Of a stretch of DNA of 36,628 bases, positions 7,919 to 16,004 are shown in pieces (position 1 is the first letter of the stretch; each line of letters starts with the position of its first letter). The DNA comes from an uncultured Pseudomonadota bacterium (GTDB lineage: Bacteria; Pseudomonadota; Gammaproteobacteria; Steroidobacterales; Steroidobacteraceae), in the NCBI GenBank assembly GCA_903858165.1, contig CAIOHZ010000235.1, positions 1 through 36,628 on the forward strand, in the 5' to 3' direction. The position numbers were made by a program, and so were the translations under genes. The notes beneath the pieces were generated by a model. The model did no database searches. It had not been told where the DNA came from and saw only the letters and a program-made list of their open reading frames with translations.

Positions 7919-8473
7919 ATGAAGCACCGTTGCCTAGGGGTGACTGCCGCCCTGTTGCTGCTGTCTGTAGCGTCCCTCGCCAGTGCGCAGGAGCAAGGGG
8001 CGTCCACCCCCGCTGCTGCCGTGCCCGCCGGGCAAGTGGTACCACCGGGGGTCGTGGTGCCGCCACCGCCGCCCACACCGCAACAGATAGTCGCCGCCAC
8101 GGCGCAGGAAGCCGCTACCGCCGGGCTTGGTGTTATCGAGCTGAAAGCAGGCAAGGGGCCCGCCGCCCTGCCGGGCACGGTAGTGGCCGTGCACTACACC
8201 GGCTGGCTGCAGGACACGACCCAGCCCGAGGCCAAAGGCAGCAAGTTCGACAGCTCCCGCGACCGCAAGCAGCCGTTTGTCTTTCCGCTCGGCCAGCGCC
8301 GCGTCATTCGCGGCTGGGACCTCGGCGTGGTTGGTATGCAGGTGGGTGGACAGCGCCGGCTGGTCATTCCGGCCGCGCTGGCCTACGGTGACCGTGGCGC
8401 GGGAAATGTCATCCCACCTGGCGCCACGCTTATCTTCGACATCGAACTGCTCGGCCTAGACAGCACCCGCTAA
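7919..8473 (+). CDS. Exported FKBP-type peptidyl-prolyl cis-trans isomerase
   Basis: This enzyme speeds proline isomerisation during folding of exported proteins. The 184-residue product has a signal peptide with a leucine-rich core and a probable cut after ASA near residue 23. A proline-rich stretch (VVPPPPPTPQQ, about residues 43-55) follows, then one FKBP domain (about residues 75-182) with VAVHYTGWL, GSKFDSSRDR, VIRGWDLGVVGMQVGGQRRL and IPPGATLIFDIELL. No N-terminal FkpA-type dimerisation domain is present. AGGAAG lies 8 bases before the ATG, and the gene starts 3 bases after the msrB stop, so the two are co-transcribed. Confidence 0.94.
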   Translation: MKHRCLGVTAALLLLSVASLASAQEQGASTPAAAVPAGQVVPPGVVVPPPPPTPQQIVAATAQEAATAGLGVIELKAGKGPAALPGTVVAVHYTGWLQDTTQPEAKGSKFDSSRDRKQPFVFPLGQRRVIRGWDLGVVGMQVGGQRRLVIPAALAYGDRGAGNVIPPGATLIFDIELLGLDSTR

Positions 8474-8486
8474 CCGGAGTTTTGCC

Positions 8487-9779
8487 ATGAACCGTCTGTC
8501 TCGTTTGTTCGCGGCAGGAGCCGTGCTTTCCTTGGCTACTCCCGTAGCTTTCGCAGCTACCTTGCTGCATGCCGGCCGTCTCATCGATTCCGTTGGCGAT
8601 AAGCCGCGTACGGCAGTCACGGTGGTGGTGGAGGGCGACCGTATCCAAGTGGTGGAAGACGGCTACCGCAAGCCGGGGCCGGCTGACACCGTCATTGATC
8701 TGAAGGACTGCACGTTGACCGCCGGTTGGTGGGATATGCATGTGCACGTCACCTCCGAATACAACGCGGGCAGCGCCTTGCGCGGTTTCCAGGAGAACGA
8801 GGCGGACGTGGCGCTGGAGGGCGCGATGTACGCCGAGCGCACGCTGCGTGCAGGCTTCACGAGTGTGCGCGATCTCGGCTCCGCCTTCGGTAGCGCCGTT
8901 GCCCTGCGCAATGCGGTGAATCTGGGCTATGTGCCGGGTCCACGTATCTACGCGTCGGGCCGCACCATTGCGACGGTTGGTGGCCATGGCGACCCGACTA
9001 ACGGGTGGGCGACGCATCTCGTGGCCACTCCCCCGGGCCCGGTCGATGGTGTTATTAGTGGGCCGGTGGAAGCGGCTGCGGCCGTGCGTCAGCGTTACAA
9101 GGAAGGGGCTGACACCATCAAGATCACCGCCACGGGTGGCGTGTTGTCGTTGGCCAAGAACAGCCAGAACGCGCAATTCACCGAGGAAGAGGTGCGCGCC
9201 GTGGTGTCCACGGCCCACGACTATGGGTTCAAGGTGGCGGCCCATGCGCATGGCGCTGATGGCCTGAAGCGCGCGGTGCGCGGTGGCGTGGACAGTATTG
9301 AGCATGGCACCTTGATGGACGATGAGGGCATGCGGTTGATGCGTGAACGCGGCACTTACTACGTGCCCACGCTCTCGGCAGGCCAGTGGGTCTTCGACCG
9401 TGCGCAGCAGCCGGGTTTTTTCCCGGAAATCATTCGGCCCAAGGCGCTGGCAGTAGGCCCACAGATTGCCCGCACCTTTGCGAAGGCCTATCAGGCCGGT
9501 GTACCCATCATGTTTGGCACGGACACTGGCGTTTCTGCGCACGGCGACAACGCGCAGGAGTTCGCCCTGATGGTGGCCAACGGCATGCCCATGCTGGCGG
9601 TCATCAAGGCGGCGACCATCGTGCCTGCCAAGTTCATGGGTGAAGACCAGCGCTTCGGTTCCGTGGAGGCTGGAAAAATCGCTGATCTCGTGGCCGTGCA
9701 CGGTGACCCGACAGTGGACGCGAAGGCGATGATGCGGGTGCGCTTAGTCATGAAAGGCGGGGTGATCTACCGCCAGTAA
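8487..9779 (+). CDS. Exported metal-dependent amidohydrolase (imidazolonepropionase/Xaa-Pro peptidase-like)
   Basis: The 430-residue protein belongs to the amidohydrolase superfamily. A signal peptide ends near AFA-A at residue 23. The metal site is complete: HVH at the end of strand 1 (DMHVHV), the Lys in IKITATGG that is usually carboxylated, His in AAHAHG, His in IEHGTL and Asp in GTDTG. The closest families I know are imidazolonepropionase-like enzymes and exported dipeptidases that cut L-Xaa-L-Pro or related peptides; the true substrate cannot be read from the sequence. A CGGAG ribosome site precedes the ATG, 13 bases after the FKBP gene, so it may share that operon. An isomerase for prolyl bonds beside a possible prolyl dipeptidase is suggestive but not proof of function. 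Confidence 0.85.
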   Translation: MNRLSRLFAAGAVLSLATPVAFAATLLHAGRLIDSVGDKPRTAVTVVVEGDRIQVVEDGYRKPGPADTVIDLKDCTLTAGWWDMHVHVTSEYNAGSALRGFQENEADVALEGAMYAERTLRAGFTSVRDLGSAFGSAVALRNAVNLGYVPGPRIYASGRTIATVGGHGDPTNGWATHLVATPPGPVDGVISGPVEAAAAVRQRYKEGADTIKITATGGVLSLAKNSQNAQFTEEEVRAVVSTAHDYGFKVAAHAHGADGLKRAVRGGVDSIEHGTLMDDEGMRLMRERGTYYVPTLSAGQWVFDRAQQPGFFPEIIRPKALAVGPQIARTFAKAYQAGVPIMFGTDTGVSAHGDNAQEFALMVANGMPMLAVIKAATIVPAKFMGEDQRFGSVEAGKIADLVAVHGDPTVDAKAMMRVRLVMKGGVIYRQ

Positions 9780-9800
9780 GCCCTTCGCGGGCGCTGCAGT

Positions 9801-10439
9801 TCAGGGAAGCAAGTGTTCCTGGATTGCCGCGCGTAGATCGTGCAAACGGCCGTGGAAGAAGTGCTCTGCTCCTGGGAGCACAACCACGGTAGGTGCCGGG
9901 TCTAGCGCGCCTGTCCAGGCCATTACCGCTTCATGGTCCACCAGTTCGTCGCGGTCGCCCTGAACGACCAACCAAGGGCACTGCGGCACGGCGAGGGTAG
10001 TGAAGTCGAAGCGTTGGACGGGTGGTGCGATGGTGATGAGCTGCCGCACGGGTAGCAGTGTGGCCAATTGCGTCGCGACATACGCGCCGAAGCTGAAGCC
10101 GGCGATAAGTAGTTCTGCAGCAGGCCAGCGCGCCTGTAAGACTCGCGCCGCCGCGAGAGCGTCCTCTGCCTCGCCAACGCCCAAGTCCCAGTTGCCGGCG
10201 CTCTTGCCGACCCCGCGGAAGTTGAAGCGCAACGTGGCATAGCCCTTTTCCTGCAACGCGCGGGTAGCGATGACCACTACCTTATTGTCCATGGTGCCGC
10301 CGAACAGCGGGTGAGGGTGGCATACCAGTGCGACGCGGCTGCCGGCGAAATCCGCCGGGATTTCGAACACCGCCTCCAATTCACCGGCTTGGCCTTTTAA
10401 CAGTAAACGTTCCGGGGCGGGTGAACGGAAAGGACTCAT
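9801..10439 (-). CDS. Alpha/beta hydrolase (dienelactone hydrolase-like)
   Basis: This 212-residue cytoplasmic protein has an alpha/beta-hydrolase fold. Visible features are the oxyanion motif HPHPLFGGTMDNKVV, RFNFRGVGKSAG, the nucleophile elbow GFSFGAY (Ser), Asp in GDRDELVD and the final His in GAEHFFHG, which completes the triad. Close relatives are annotated as alpha/beta hydrolases or YsgA/dienelactone-hydrolase-like proteins of unknown substrate. ATG 10439 is chosen because AGGAG lies 7 bases upstream; the frame stays open further but crosses the HU terminator. It lies 112 bases downstream of the HU gene and may be expressed by read-through. Its 3' end faces the amidohydrolase gene 21 bases away. 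Confidence 0.88.
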   Translation of the reverse strand: MSPFRSPAPERLLLKGQAGELEAVFEIPADFAGSRVALVCHPHPLFGGTMDNKVVVIATRALQEKGYATLRFNFRGVGKSAGNWDLGVGEAEDALAAARVLQARWPAAELLIAGFSFGAYVATQLATLLPVRQLITIAPPVQRFDFTTLAVPQCPWLVVQGDRDELVDHEAVMAWTGALDPAPTVVVLPGAEHFFHGRLHDLRAAIQEHLLP

Positions 10440-10465
10440 GGCGAAACTCCTGTTGGTAAAGCGCC

Positions 10466-10493
10466 AAAGAAAAAGGGCGGTAAAACCGCCCTT
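10466..10493 (-). terminator. Intrinsic terminator of the HU gene
   Basis: On the minus strand AAGGGCGGT pairs with ACCGCCCTT around a TTT loop to give a 9-bp GC-rich stem, followed directly by TTTTTCTTT. This is a textbook intrinsic terminator. It lies about 60 bases after the HU stop and ends about 27 bases before the start of the hydrolase gene. Confidence 0.88.
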
Positions 10494-10551
10494 CTCCGAC
10501 TGCCAGCGCTGCCGCCCATTGCAGGGCGGTGCCGGCAAAGCCTTGCGGCTC

Positions 10552-10866
10552 TTAGCCCACGAAGCCCTTGAGGTTCTTCAGGGGCATGACGCGAACCTTC
10601 TTCGAAGCCGGCTTGGCCTTGAAGGTCATCGGCTCACCCGTGAACGGGTTCGTGCCCTGCCGCGCCTTGGTGGCGGGCTTCTTCACGACCTTCATCTTCA
10701 GTAGGCCAGGCATGGTGAACAGACCAGCGCCCTTCAGGCTCTTCTTGATGATGCCGTTCAGGGACTCGAATACTGCCGAAACCTGCTTCTTGGACAGCTC
10801 GGTGTCCTTGCTGATCTGCGCGAGGATGTCGGACTTGGTCGGGGCCGCGCTCTTCTTGGTCGCCAT
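10552..10866 (-). CDS. HU/IHF-family DNA-binding protein
   Basis: HU proteins bend and compact DNA without strong sequence preference. The 104-residue product is longer than E. coli HU (90) because of a lysine-rich N-terminus (MATKKSAAPTK). Helical dimerisation segments (about residues 11-45) lead into FTMPGLLKMKVVKKP. The beta-arm segment RQGTNPFTGEPMTFKAKPASKKVR includes the conserved Asn-Pro at the arm tip that intercalates into DNA. The strong AAGGAGAG ribosome site before the ATG, a private intrinsic terminator and a 200-base upstream region indicate a monocistronic, highly expressed gene. Whether it is the organism's main HU or a paralogue cannot be told here. Confidence 0.92.
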   Translation of the reverse strand: MATKKSAAPTKSDILAQISKDTELSKKQVSAVFESLNGIIKKSLKGAGLFTMPGLLKMKVVKKPATKARQGTNPFTGEPMTFKAKPASKKVRVMPLKNLKGFVG

Positions 10867-11069
10867 TTTTCTCTCCTTGAGGGAAGCAGCCCTGCGGGTC
10901 GCCCGGGCTGTCCACGTGACTTAGGGGGTCCACCGGCGTTTTCACGCCTTTTTCAATTCAGGTGCAACATTAGCATAGCCGGAATGCATATTTAATAGGG
11001 TTTTCCCGCCACACGACAATTTTTCACTACTAAAACAGGGTTTCTGCACCAAGGTGTCAACGTTTGCAA
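10867..11069 (-). promoter_or_regulatory. HU promoter and leader region
   Basis: This AT-richer stretch separates DUF4426 from the HU gene. On the minus strand TTGTCG and TATTAA, about 16 bases apart near 10990-11021, form a plausible promoter, and TTGACA at 11055-11060 is another -35 candidate. The predicted leader carries a small GAAA-loop hairpin (GGCGT/ACGCC, 10935-10948). The exact start of transcription cannot be fixed. Confidence 0.4.
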
Positions 11070-11576
11070 TCAGTTGGCGAACATCTCGCGCCTGAACGAG
11101 GCCTTGAGTTGCGTGCCGTCGTTCAATTGTGCTGACACATGAAACACCAGTAATTCGCGCTGCGGCGTGGCGAATTCCGCCAGATAACTCACCGCATCCG
11201 CTTCCTCCACGCGACGCAGTGGCGCCTCACGAAGCACGCCGGTCAGGCTGCGTACCTCCACTGAGAACGTCGCTTCCACGGGCATGGCGTTGGGCTGTCG
11301 GTTCAGTACCAGGGTGAGCAGTCCACGGCCCGCCGCTGGTTGCAGGCCATAGCGCATGGCGATCTGCGGGTCGAGGTCCTGCAGTGGCTGTGCCTGATAA
11401 CTGAGCGTGTAGGGGCCCTGCGTCACGTAGCCTTCGTCAGCCCATACTTGCGCCGGAGGCGGTGCGGAGGGTGTGCCGTTGCCACAGGCCGCTAGGCCCA
11501 GTAGTCCTAGCAGGCTTGGCAGACCTACCAGTGCCACTGAGCGAAGGGTATGGGTTGCCAGCAAGGGACGGCGCAT
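11070..11576 (-). CDS. DUF4426 family lipoprotein
   Basis: The 168-residue product has a lipoprotein signal peptide with lipobox LAAC (Cys at residue 31). It is followed by a beta-rich domain with YVTQGPYTLSYQAQPLQDLDPQIAMRYG and later LVFHVSAQLNDGT, which fit the DUF4426 family. In Pseudomonas a DUF4426 protein likewise sits next to yggT, proC and yggS, so context supports the call. No biochemical function is established. The ATG overlaps the yggT stop by one base (TGATG), showing translational coupling at the end of the yggS-proC-yggT-DUF4426 operon. Confidence 0.82.
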   Translation of the reverse strand: MRRPLLATHTLRSVALVGLPSLLGLLGLAACGNGTPSAPPPAQVWADEGYVTQGPYTLSYQAQPLQDLDPQIAMRYGLQPAAGRGLLTLVLNRQPNAMPVEATFSVEVRSLTGVLREAPLRRVEEADAVSYLAEFATPQRELLVFHVSAQLNDGTQLKASFRREMFAN

Positions 11577-12112
11577 CAGGCGAGTCGCTCCAGCAGCATG
11601 CGGGCTACCTGCAAGGTGAGGATGAGGAACAGTGGCGAGAGGTCGAGTCCGGCTAGGGTCGGCACCGCTCGCTGAAAAGGTTGCAGCAAGGGCGCCAACA
11701 CTTGGCCGATGATGTACGACATCGGGTGGCGGCCGTCCGGGCTTACCCAAGAAAGAACGACCCACACAAACAGCAGGACGATATACAGCAGCAGGACGGT
11801 GTCCACGAGTGACAGGAGGCTGCCGAGCAGGAGGGTGGGCACATTGGCGCCGCTACCGGTCGCCAGCCAAACGATGAGCGCGTGGCGTAACGCCTGTACC
11901 AGAATGACAGCCACGATGGCCGCCGTGTCGAGCGCCCCGACCGATGGCAGCAGACGGCGCAGTGGCAACACCAAGGGATTGGTGATCTGCAGCACGGCAC
12001 GCGCTAGTGGGTTGCGAAAGTCTACGCGGGCCCATTGCAGCAGCAGTCGCAGTAGAAAGGCGCCTACCAGCAGGCCGCTGAGGCTATCGATGACAAAAAT
12101 CAGTTCGCGCAT
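11576..12112 (-). CDS. yggT: YggT family integral membrane protein
   Basis: YggT proteins are small inner-membrane proteins of poorly known function; relatives are linked to osmotic tolerance and to cell-division-associated YlmG. The 178 residues contain two repeats of the family unit. Each has a hydrophobic helix followed by an amphipathic segment with a Pro-containing motif: first VDFRNPLARAVLQITNPLVLPLRRLLP and later SWVSPDGRHPMSYIIGQVLAPLLQPFQRAVP. About four membrane segments are visible. It lies 36 bases after proC and overlaps DUF4426, matching the yggS-proC-yggT order found in many proteobacteria. Confidence 0.93.
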   Translation of the reverse strand: MRELIFVIDSLSGLLVGAFLLRLLLQWARVDFRNPLARAVLQITNPLVLPLRRLLPSVGALDTAAIVAVILVQALRHALIVWLATGSGANVPTLLLGSLLSLVDTVLLLYIVLLFVWVVLSWVSPDGRHPMSYIIGQVLAPLLQPFQRAVPTLAGLDLSPLFLILTLQVARMLLERLA

Positions 12113-12148
12113 GGAAAACTCCGAGGGAAATACGGGCCGGCGACAGGT

Positions 12149-13021
12149 TCAGACGGGTGTGCTGCTGGTGGTTGTAGTCGCAGGGCCGGCCAGCTCCTTG
12201 GCGCGTAAATCGGCGGCAGCCACGGCCGTGCCCACCAGCTGCCGGAAGCCGCCCGCTTCAAAGACGGCGAGGGCGGCCGCAGTAGTGCCCCCTTTGGAGG
12301 TGACTTGCTCGCGCAGTTCCGCCGGCGGGACGCCGGTATCGCGGGCCATCTTGCCAGCGCCATAGGCGGTGGTGACAGCCAATTCCCGGGCTGTTGCGGC
12401 GGGCAGGCCAACGGCTTCGCCTGCTGCCGCCAGGGCCTCGATGAGCAGAAAGAAATAGGCTGGGCCACTGCCAGAGACGGCCGTGACGGCGTCGAGCAGG
12501 CGCTCCTCCGTCACCCAGACAATATCGCCCGCCGCCCGCATAAGCGCGGCAGCATGGTTGCGTGCCTCGAAGCCGACGCTACTGCTGGCGTAGAGGCCGG
12601 TGATGCCGGCGCCGACAAAGGCGGGACGGTTGGGCATGGTGCGCACTACTGGCACGTCAGCGCCTAGCCATTCTTGCAACTGTGCCAGTCTGGTGCCCGC
12701 CGCGACCGACAGCACCGTGGGCTGGCGGGTGGTCGCCAGTTCTTGCAGGGAGCGACTGACCGCCTCCATCTGCTGCGGCTTCACCGCGAGCACCCAAAGG
12801 CCAGCGCGTATGGCGGCTTCCGTTGGCTCCGCGGTGGTGTAGATGCCGGGAAAATCCCGTTCTAGTGCTTGCCGCGCCTCGGCCGAAATATCCGCTACCG
12901 CCAGTGTTGCGGCTGGCTGGCCGGCGGCACAAAGGCCGGCAATGAGGGCGCGAGCCATCTGGCCGCCGCCGATAAACGCGACGCCGGGCAGCGGTGGGGT
13001 GGGCGGTACGGACGGGGTCAT
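12149..13021 (-). CDS. proC: Pyrroline-5-carboxylate reductase ProC
   Basis: ProC reduces 1-pyrroline-5-carboxylate to L-proline with NAD(P)H, the last step of proline synthesis. The 290-residue product starts with the Rossmann motif VAFIGGGQMARALIAGL and has AVKPQQM, RTMPNRPAFVGAGITGLY and VSGSGPAYFFLLIEALA. The catalytic-domain signature EQVTSKGGTTAAAL is near residue 240. The ATG overlaps the yggS stop codon (ATGA), so the two genes are coupled. The Thr/Ser-rich tail TTTTSST is unremarkable. Confidence 0.97.
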   Translation of the reverse strand: MTPSVPPTPPLPGVAFIGGGQMARALIAGLCAAGQPAATLAVADISAEARQALERDFPGIYTTAEPTEAAIRAGLWVLAVKPQQMEAVSRSLQELATTRQPTVLSVAAGTRLAQLQEWLGADVPVVRTMPNRPAFVGAGITGLYASSSVGFEARNHAAALMRAAGDIVWVTEERLLDAVTAVSGSGPAYFFLLIEALAAAGEAVGLPAATARELAVTTAYGAGKMARDTGVPPAELREQVTSKGGTTAAALAVFEAGGFRQLVGTAVAAADLRAKELAGPATTTTSSTPV

Positions 13022-13749
13022 GCGGGGCCTGTGGCTGCGATTGGTTGAGGGCGTGCGCCGAAGATGGCGGTGCCGATACGAACATGCGTGGCACCTTCAA
13101 GGATAGCTGCTTCGTAATCGCCGCTCATCCCCATCGACAGGGTGTCCACGGACAGGCCTGCCGATTGCAGCTGCGCGAGCAGGGTGGCGAGCGCTCGGAA
13201 ATGTACTCGCTGGGTATCTACATCGGCCGTTGCCGGCGGGATGCACATGAGCCCGCGCAGTTGCAGACCGGGAAGTTCTGCAACGGCCGCAGCCAGCGCC
13301 GGCACGTCCGCGGGGGCCAGCCCGGCCTTGCCCGGTTCGGGGACCAGCATCACCTGCAGGCAGACCTGCAGGGGTGGCAGTTCGACGGGCCGCTGCGCAG
13401 ACAGGCGTTCCGCGAGTTGGAGTCTGTCGACGGTATGCACCCACGCAAAGTTCGTGGCAACGGCGCGGGTCTTGTTGGTCTGCAAAGCGCCGATGAAGTG
13501 CCACGTGAGGGGTAGTTCTGCCAGTGCCTGAACTTTGGCAACCCCTTCTTGAACGTAGTTCTCGCCGAAATGCCTAAGCCCCGCGGTATGGGCTTCACGG
13601 ATGGCAGACACAGGCTGGAACTTGGAGACCGCGATGAGGGTGATGCTGGTCGCCGACCGGCCGGCGCGCTGTGCGGCATCACTCACGGCACTGACGGTGG
13701 CCAGCGCTTGGTCGCGGACAGGAGGTGGATTTTGCGGCCTAGTTAACAT
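13018..13749 (-). CDS. yggS: YggS family PLP-binding protein
   Basis: YggS (PLPBP) binds pyridoxal phosphate and keeps vitamin B6 and amino-acid pools in balance; it has no clear enzyme activity. The 243-residue product has the PLP lysine K43 in LIAVSKFQP, then FGENYVQEG, WHFIGALQTNK, LRGLMCIPP and SMGMSGDYEAAI, ending with the phosphate-binding THVRIGTAIFG. The ATG at 13749 gives the family length. It is the first gene of a four-gene minus-strand operon and is divergent from pilT, with 53 bases between the two starts. Confidence 0.96.
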   Translation of the reverse strand: MLTRPQNPPPVRDQALATVSAVSDAAQRAGRSATSITLIAVSKFQPVSAIREAHTAGLRHFGENYVQEGVAKVQALAELPLTWHFIGALQTNKTRAVATNFAWVHTVDRLQLAERLSAQRPVELPPLQVCLQVMLVPEPGKAGLAPADVPALAAAVAELPGLQLRGLMCIPPATADVDTQRVHFRALATLLAQLQSAGLSVDTLSMGMSGDYEAAILEGATHVRIGTAIFGARPQPIAATGPA

Positions 13750-13769
13750 AGTTCGCCCCGGGGGTCGGG

Positions 13770-13777
13770 ACTATACT
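13770..13777. promoter_or_regulatory. Overlapping divergent -10 boxes of pilT and yggS
   Basis: On the plus strand TATACT (13772-13777) fits a -10 box for pilT, and on the minus strand TATAGT (13775-13770) fits a -10 box for yggS; they share four bases. Neither has a good -35 box. If both work, RNA polymerase can occupy only one at a time. GAGG at 13792-13795 is the pilT ribosome site. Confidence 0.4.
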
Positions 13778-13802
13778 CCATGCAGGTTTATAGAGGTCCG
13801 CC

Positions 13803-14843
13803 ATGGCCGTTGATATCGCACAACTTCTCGCTTTCGCCGTCAAGAGCGGTGCCTCGGATTTGCATCTGTCCGCTGGCATGCCGCCCATGATTCGTGTCGA
13901 CGGCGACATCAAGCGCATCAATATGCCAGCTTTGGCCCACAAGGACGTTCACGCCCTTGTGTACGACATCATGAACGACAAGCAGCGCAAGGCGTTTGAG
14001 GAGTTCTACGAAACCGACTTCTCCTTCGAAATTCCGCGCTTGTCGCGTTTCCGCGTCAACGCCTTCAACCAGAACCGCGGCGCCGGGGCCGTGTTTCGCG
14101 CTATTCCGTCCGTGGTCAAGTCGCTCGACGAAATCAACGCGCCCAAGATTTTCAAGGACCTGTGCATGCTCCCGCGGGGTCTCGTGGTCGTCACGGGCCC
14201 CACCGGTTCAGGCAAGTCCACCACCTTGGCGGCGATGATCAACCATATCAATGACAACCGTGCGAATCACATTCTCACCATTGAGGACCCGATCGAATTC
14301 GTCCACGAGAGTCGTCGCAGCCTCATCAACCAGCGAGAGGTCCATCGCGACACGCTTGGCTTCGCCGAGGCACTGCGTTCGGCGCTCCGTGAGGACCCGG
14401 ACGTCATCCTCGTGGGCGAAATGCGTGACCTCGAGACCATTCGTCTCGCACTAACGGCTGCCGAGACGGGCCATTTGGTGTTTGGTACCTTGCACACCTC
14501 TAGCGCGGCCAAGACGGTCGACCGCATCGTTGATGTGTTTCCGGCGCAGGAAAAAGAGATTGTCCGTTCCATGCTCTCGGAAAGCTTGCGCGGGGTTATT
14601 TCTCAGGCGCTGCTCAAGCGCATTGGTGGGGGCCGCATTGCTGCCCACGAGATCATGATCGGTATTCCGGCCATCCGTAATCTCATCCGCGAGGGCAAGA
14701 TTGCGCAGATGTATAGCAGCATCCAGACAGGCCAGACGCATGGTATGCAGACCTTGGACCAATGCCTGCAAGGCATGGTGGAGCGCGGCCTCGTCAGCAA
14801 GGAAGAGGCGCGGTTCAAGGCGCAGAATAAGGAAAGCATTTAA
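13803..14843 (+). CDS. pilT: Type IV pilus retraction ATPase PilT
   Basis: PilT is the hexameric cytoplasmic ATPase that depolymerises type IV pili, giving twitching motility. The 346 residues match P. aeruginosa PilT in length. The PAS-like N-domain has SGASDLHLSAGMPPMIRVDG. The ATPase domain has Walker A GPTGSGKST (K138), the Asp box TIEDPIEFVH, atypical Walker B ILVGEMRD and the His box AETGHLVFGTLHT. The C-terminal PilT-specific motif AIRNLIREGK is intact. It begins after a good GAGG ribosome site and is followed with no gap by pilU. Confidence 0.98.
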   Translation: MAVDIAQLLAFAVKSGASDLHLSAGMPPMIRVDGDIKRINMPALAHKDVHALVYDIMNDKQRKAFEEFYETDFSFEIPRLSRFRVNAFNQNRGAGAVFRAIPSVVKSLDEINAPKIFKDLCMLPRGLVVVTGPTGSGKSTTLAAMINHINDNRANHILTIEDPIEFVHESRRSLINQREVHRDTLGFAEALRSALREDPDVILVGEMRDLETIRLALTAAETGHLVFGTLHTSSAAKTVDRIVDVFPAQEKEIVRSMLSESLRGVISQALLKRIGGGRIAAHEIMIGIPAIRNLIREGKIAQMYSSIQTGQTHGMQTLDQCLQGMVERGLVSKEEARFKAQNKESI

Positions 14844-16004
14844 GTGGATCGTGATCAGTCCATCAAGTTGATGCAGGATCTGTTGCGGCGGATGGTCTCG
14901 CTGAAGGGAAGTGACCTCTTTATCACTAACGGGTTTCCCCCGGCCATCAAGGTCGATGGCGAAATTCGCCCCCAGACCGAGAAGGGACTGACGCCCGAGC
15001 AGAGTGCGGCGCTCGTCCGCTCCATCATGAATGACCGGCAAACCCGGGATTTCGATTCCAGCAAGGAATGCAATTTCGCCATCGCCCCACCGGGTATCGG
15101 TCGCTTCCGCGTCAGTGCGTTTATCCAGCAGACCCACACCGGCTGCGTTATCCGTACCATCAACGCCAAGATTCCGACACTTGAGGAACTGAAGCTTCCC
15201 CCTGTCCTCAAAGATGTAGTCATGTCCAAGCGTGGCCTGTGCATCCTGGTGGGTGGTACTGGCAGCGGCAAGAGCACGACGCTGGCAGCCATGCTCGACT
15301 ATCGCAACGCGAACTCACGCGGGCACATTGTTACCATTGAAGATCCTGTCGAGTACGTGCACCCGCACCGCAATTGCGTCGTGACGCACCGCGAGGTCGG
15401 TGTGGATACAGACAGTTGGCATGCGGCGCTGAAGAACACGCTGCGCCAGGCGCCAGACGTCATCCTGATTGGGGAAATTCGCGATCGCGAGACGATGGAA
15501 TATGCCATCCAGTTTGCGGAAACGGGGCACTTGGTGCTCGCTACGTTGCACGCGAACAGTTCCAATCAGGCGCTAGATCGCATCATCAATTTTTTCCCCG
15601 AAGAGCGTCGCGAGCAATTGCTCATGGACCTCTCGCTTAATGTTCGCGCGCTCATCTCACAACGTCTGGTGGCCCGGGAGGGGGGTGCCGGGCGCGTTGC
15701 GGCCATGGAAATCATGCTGAATTCACCGCTTATCTCCGATCTTATCTTCAAGGGCGATGTAGCGCAGATCAAGGAAGTGATGTCCCGCTCCACGCGGATG
15801 GGCATGCAGACCTTCGACCAAGCGCTTTATGCGCTCTATGAGTCTGGCCAGATTTCCTATGAAGATGCGCTACGTAATGCCGATAGCAAGAACGAGCTGC
15901 GTCTCAAGGTGAAACTGGAGAGCCGCCGCGAAGACCATCTTGCGCACGAGCAGTCCACGAGTTTGCATCTCGCCGAGGACAGCGAAGCCGGTCGGGTGCT
16001 CTGA
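14844..16004 (+). CDS. pilU: Type IV pilus retraction accessory ATPase PilU
   Basis: PilU is the PilT paralogue that supports retraction under load, working with PilT. The 386 residues align with P. aeruginosa PilU (382), including KGSDLFITNGFPPAIKVDGEI, Walker A GGTGSGKST (K143), EDPVEYVHPHRNCVVTHREVGVDT, Walker B ILIGEIRDRETM, AETGHLVLATLHANSSNQALDRI and the PilU-type LISDLIFKGDVAQIKEVMSRS in place of the PilT AIRNLIRE motif. A charged C-terminal tail of about 30 residues follows. The start is a GTG directly after the pilT stop, with AAGGAA about 10 bases upstream. The stop overlaps the next ATG. Confidence 0.96.
   Translation: MDRDQSIKLMQDLLRRMVSLKGSDLFITNGFPPAIKVDGEIRPQTEKGLTPEQSAALVRSIMNDRQTRDFDSSKECNFAIAPPGIGRFRVSAFIQQTHTGCVIRTINAKIPTLEELKLPPVLKDVVMSKRGLCILVGGTGSGKSTTLAAMLDYRNANSRGHIVTIEDPVEYVHPHRNCVVTHREVGVDTDSWHAALKNTLRQAPDVILIGEIRDRETMEYAIQFAETGHLVLATLHANSSNQALDRIINFFPEERREQLLMDLSLNVRALISQRLVAREGGAGRVAAMEIMLNSPLISDLIFKGDVAQIKEVMSRSTRMGMQTFDQALYALYESGQISYEDALRNADSKNELRLKVKLESRREDHLAHEQSTSLHLAEDSEAGRVL

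Noticed and set aside
8430-9701. 423-residue open frame on the minus strand over the amidohydrolase
   Set aside because: The plus-strand protein has a complete metal site and a ribosome site; the antisense frame has neither motifs nor a plausible start signal.
10935-10953. GGCGT-TTTC-ACGCC followed by TTTTT on the plus strand, resembling a terminator
   Set aside because: The stem is only 5 bp and no plus-strand gene precedes it; in the minus direction it is simply part of the HU leader.
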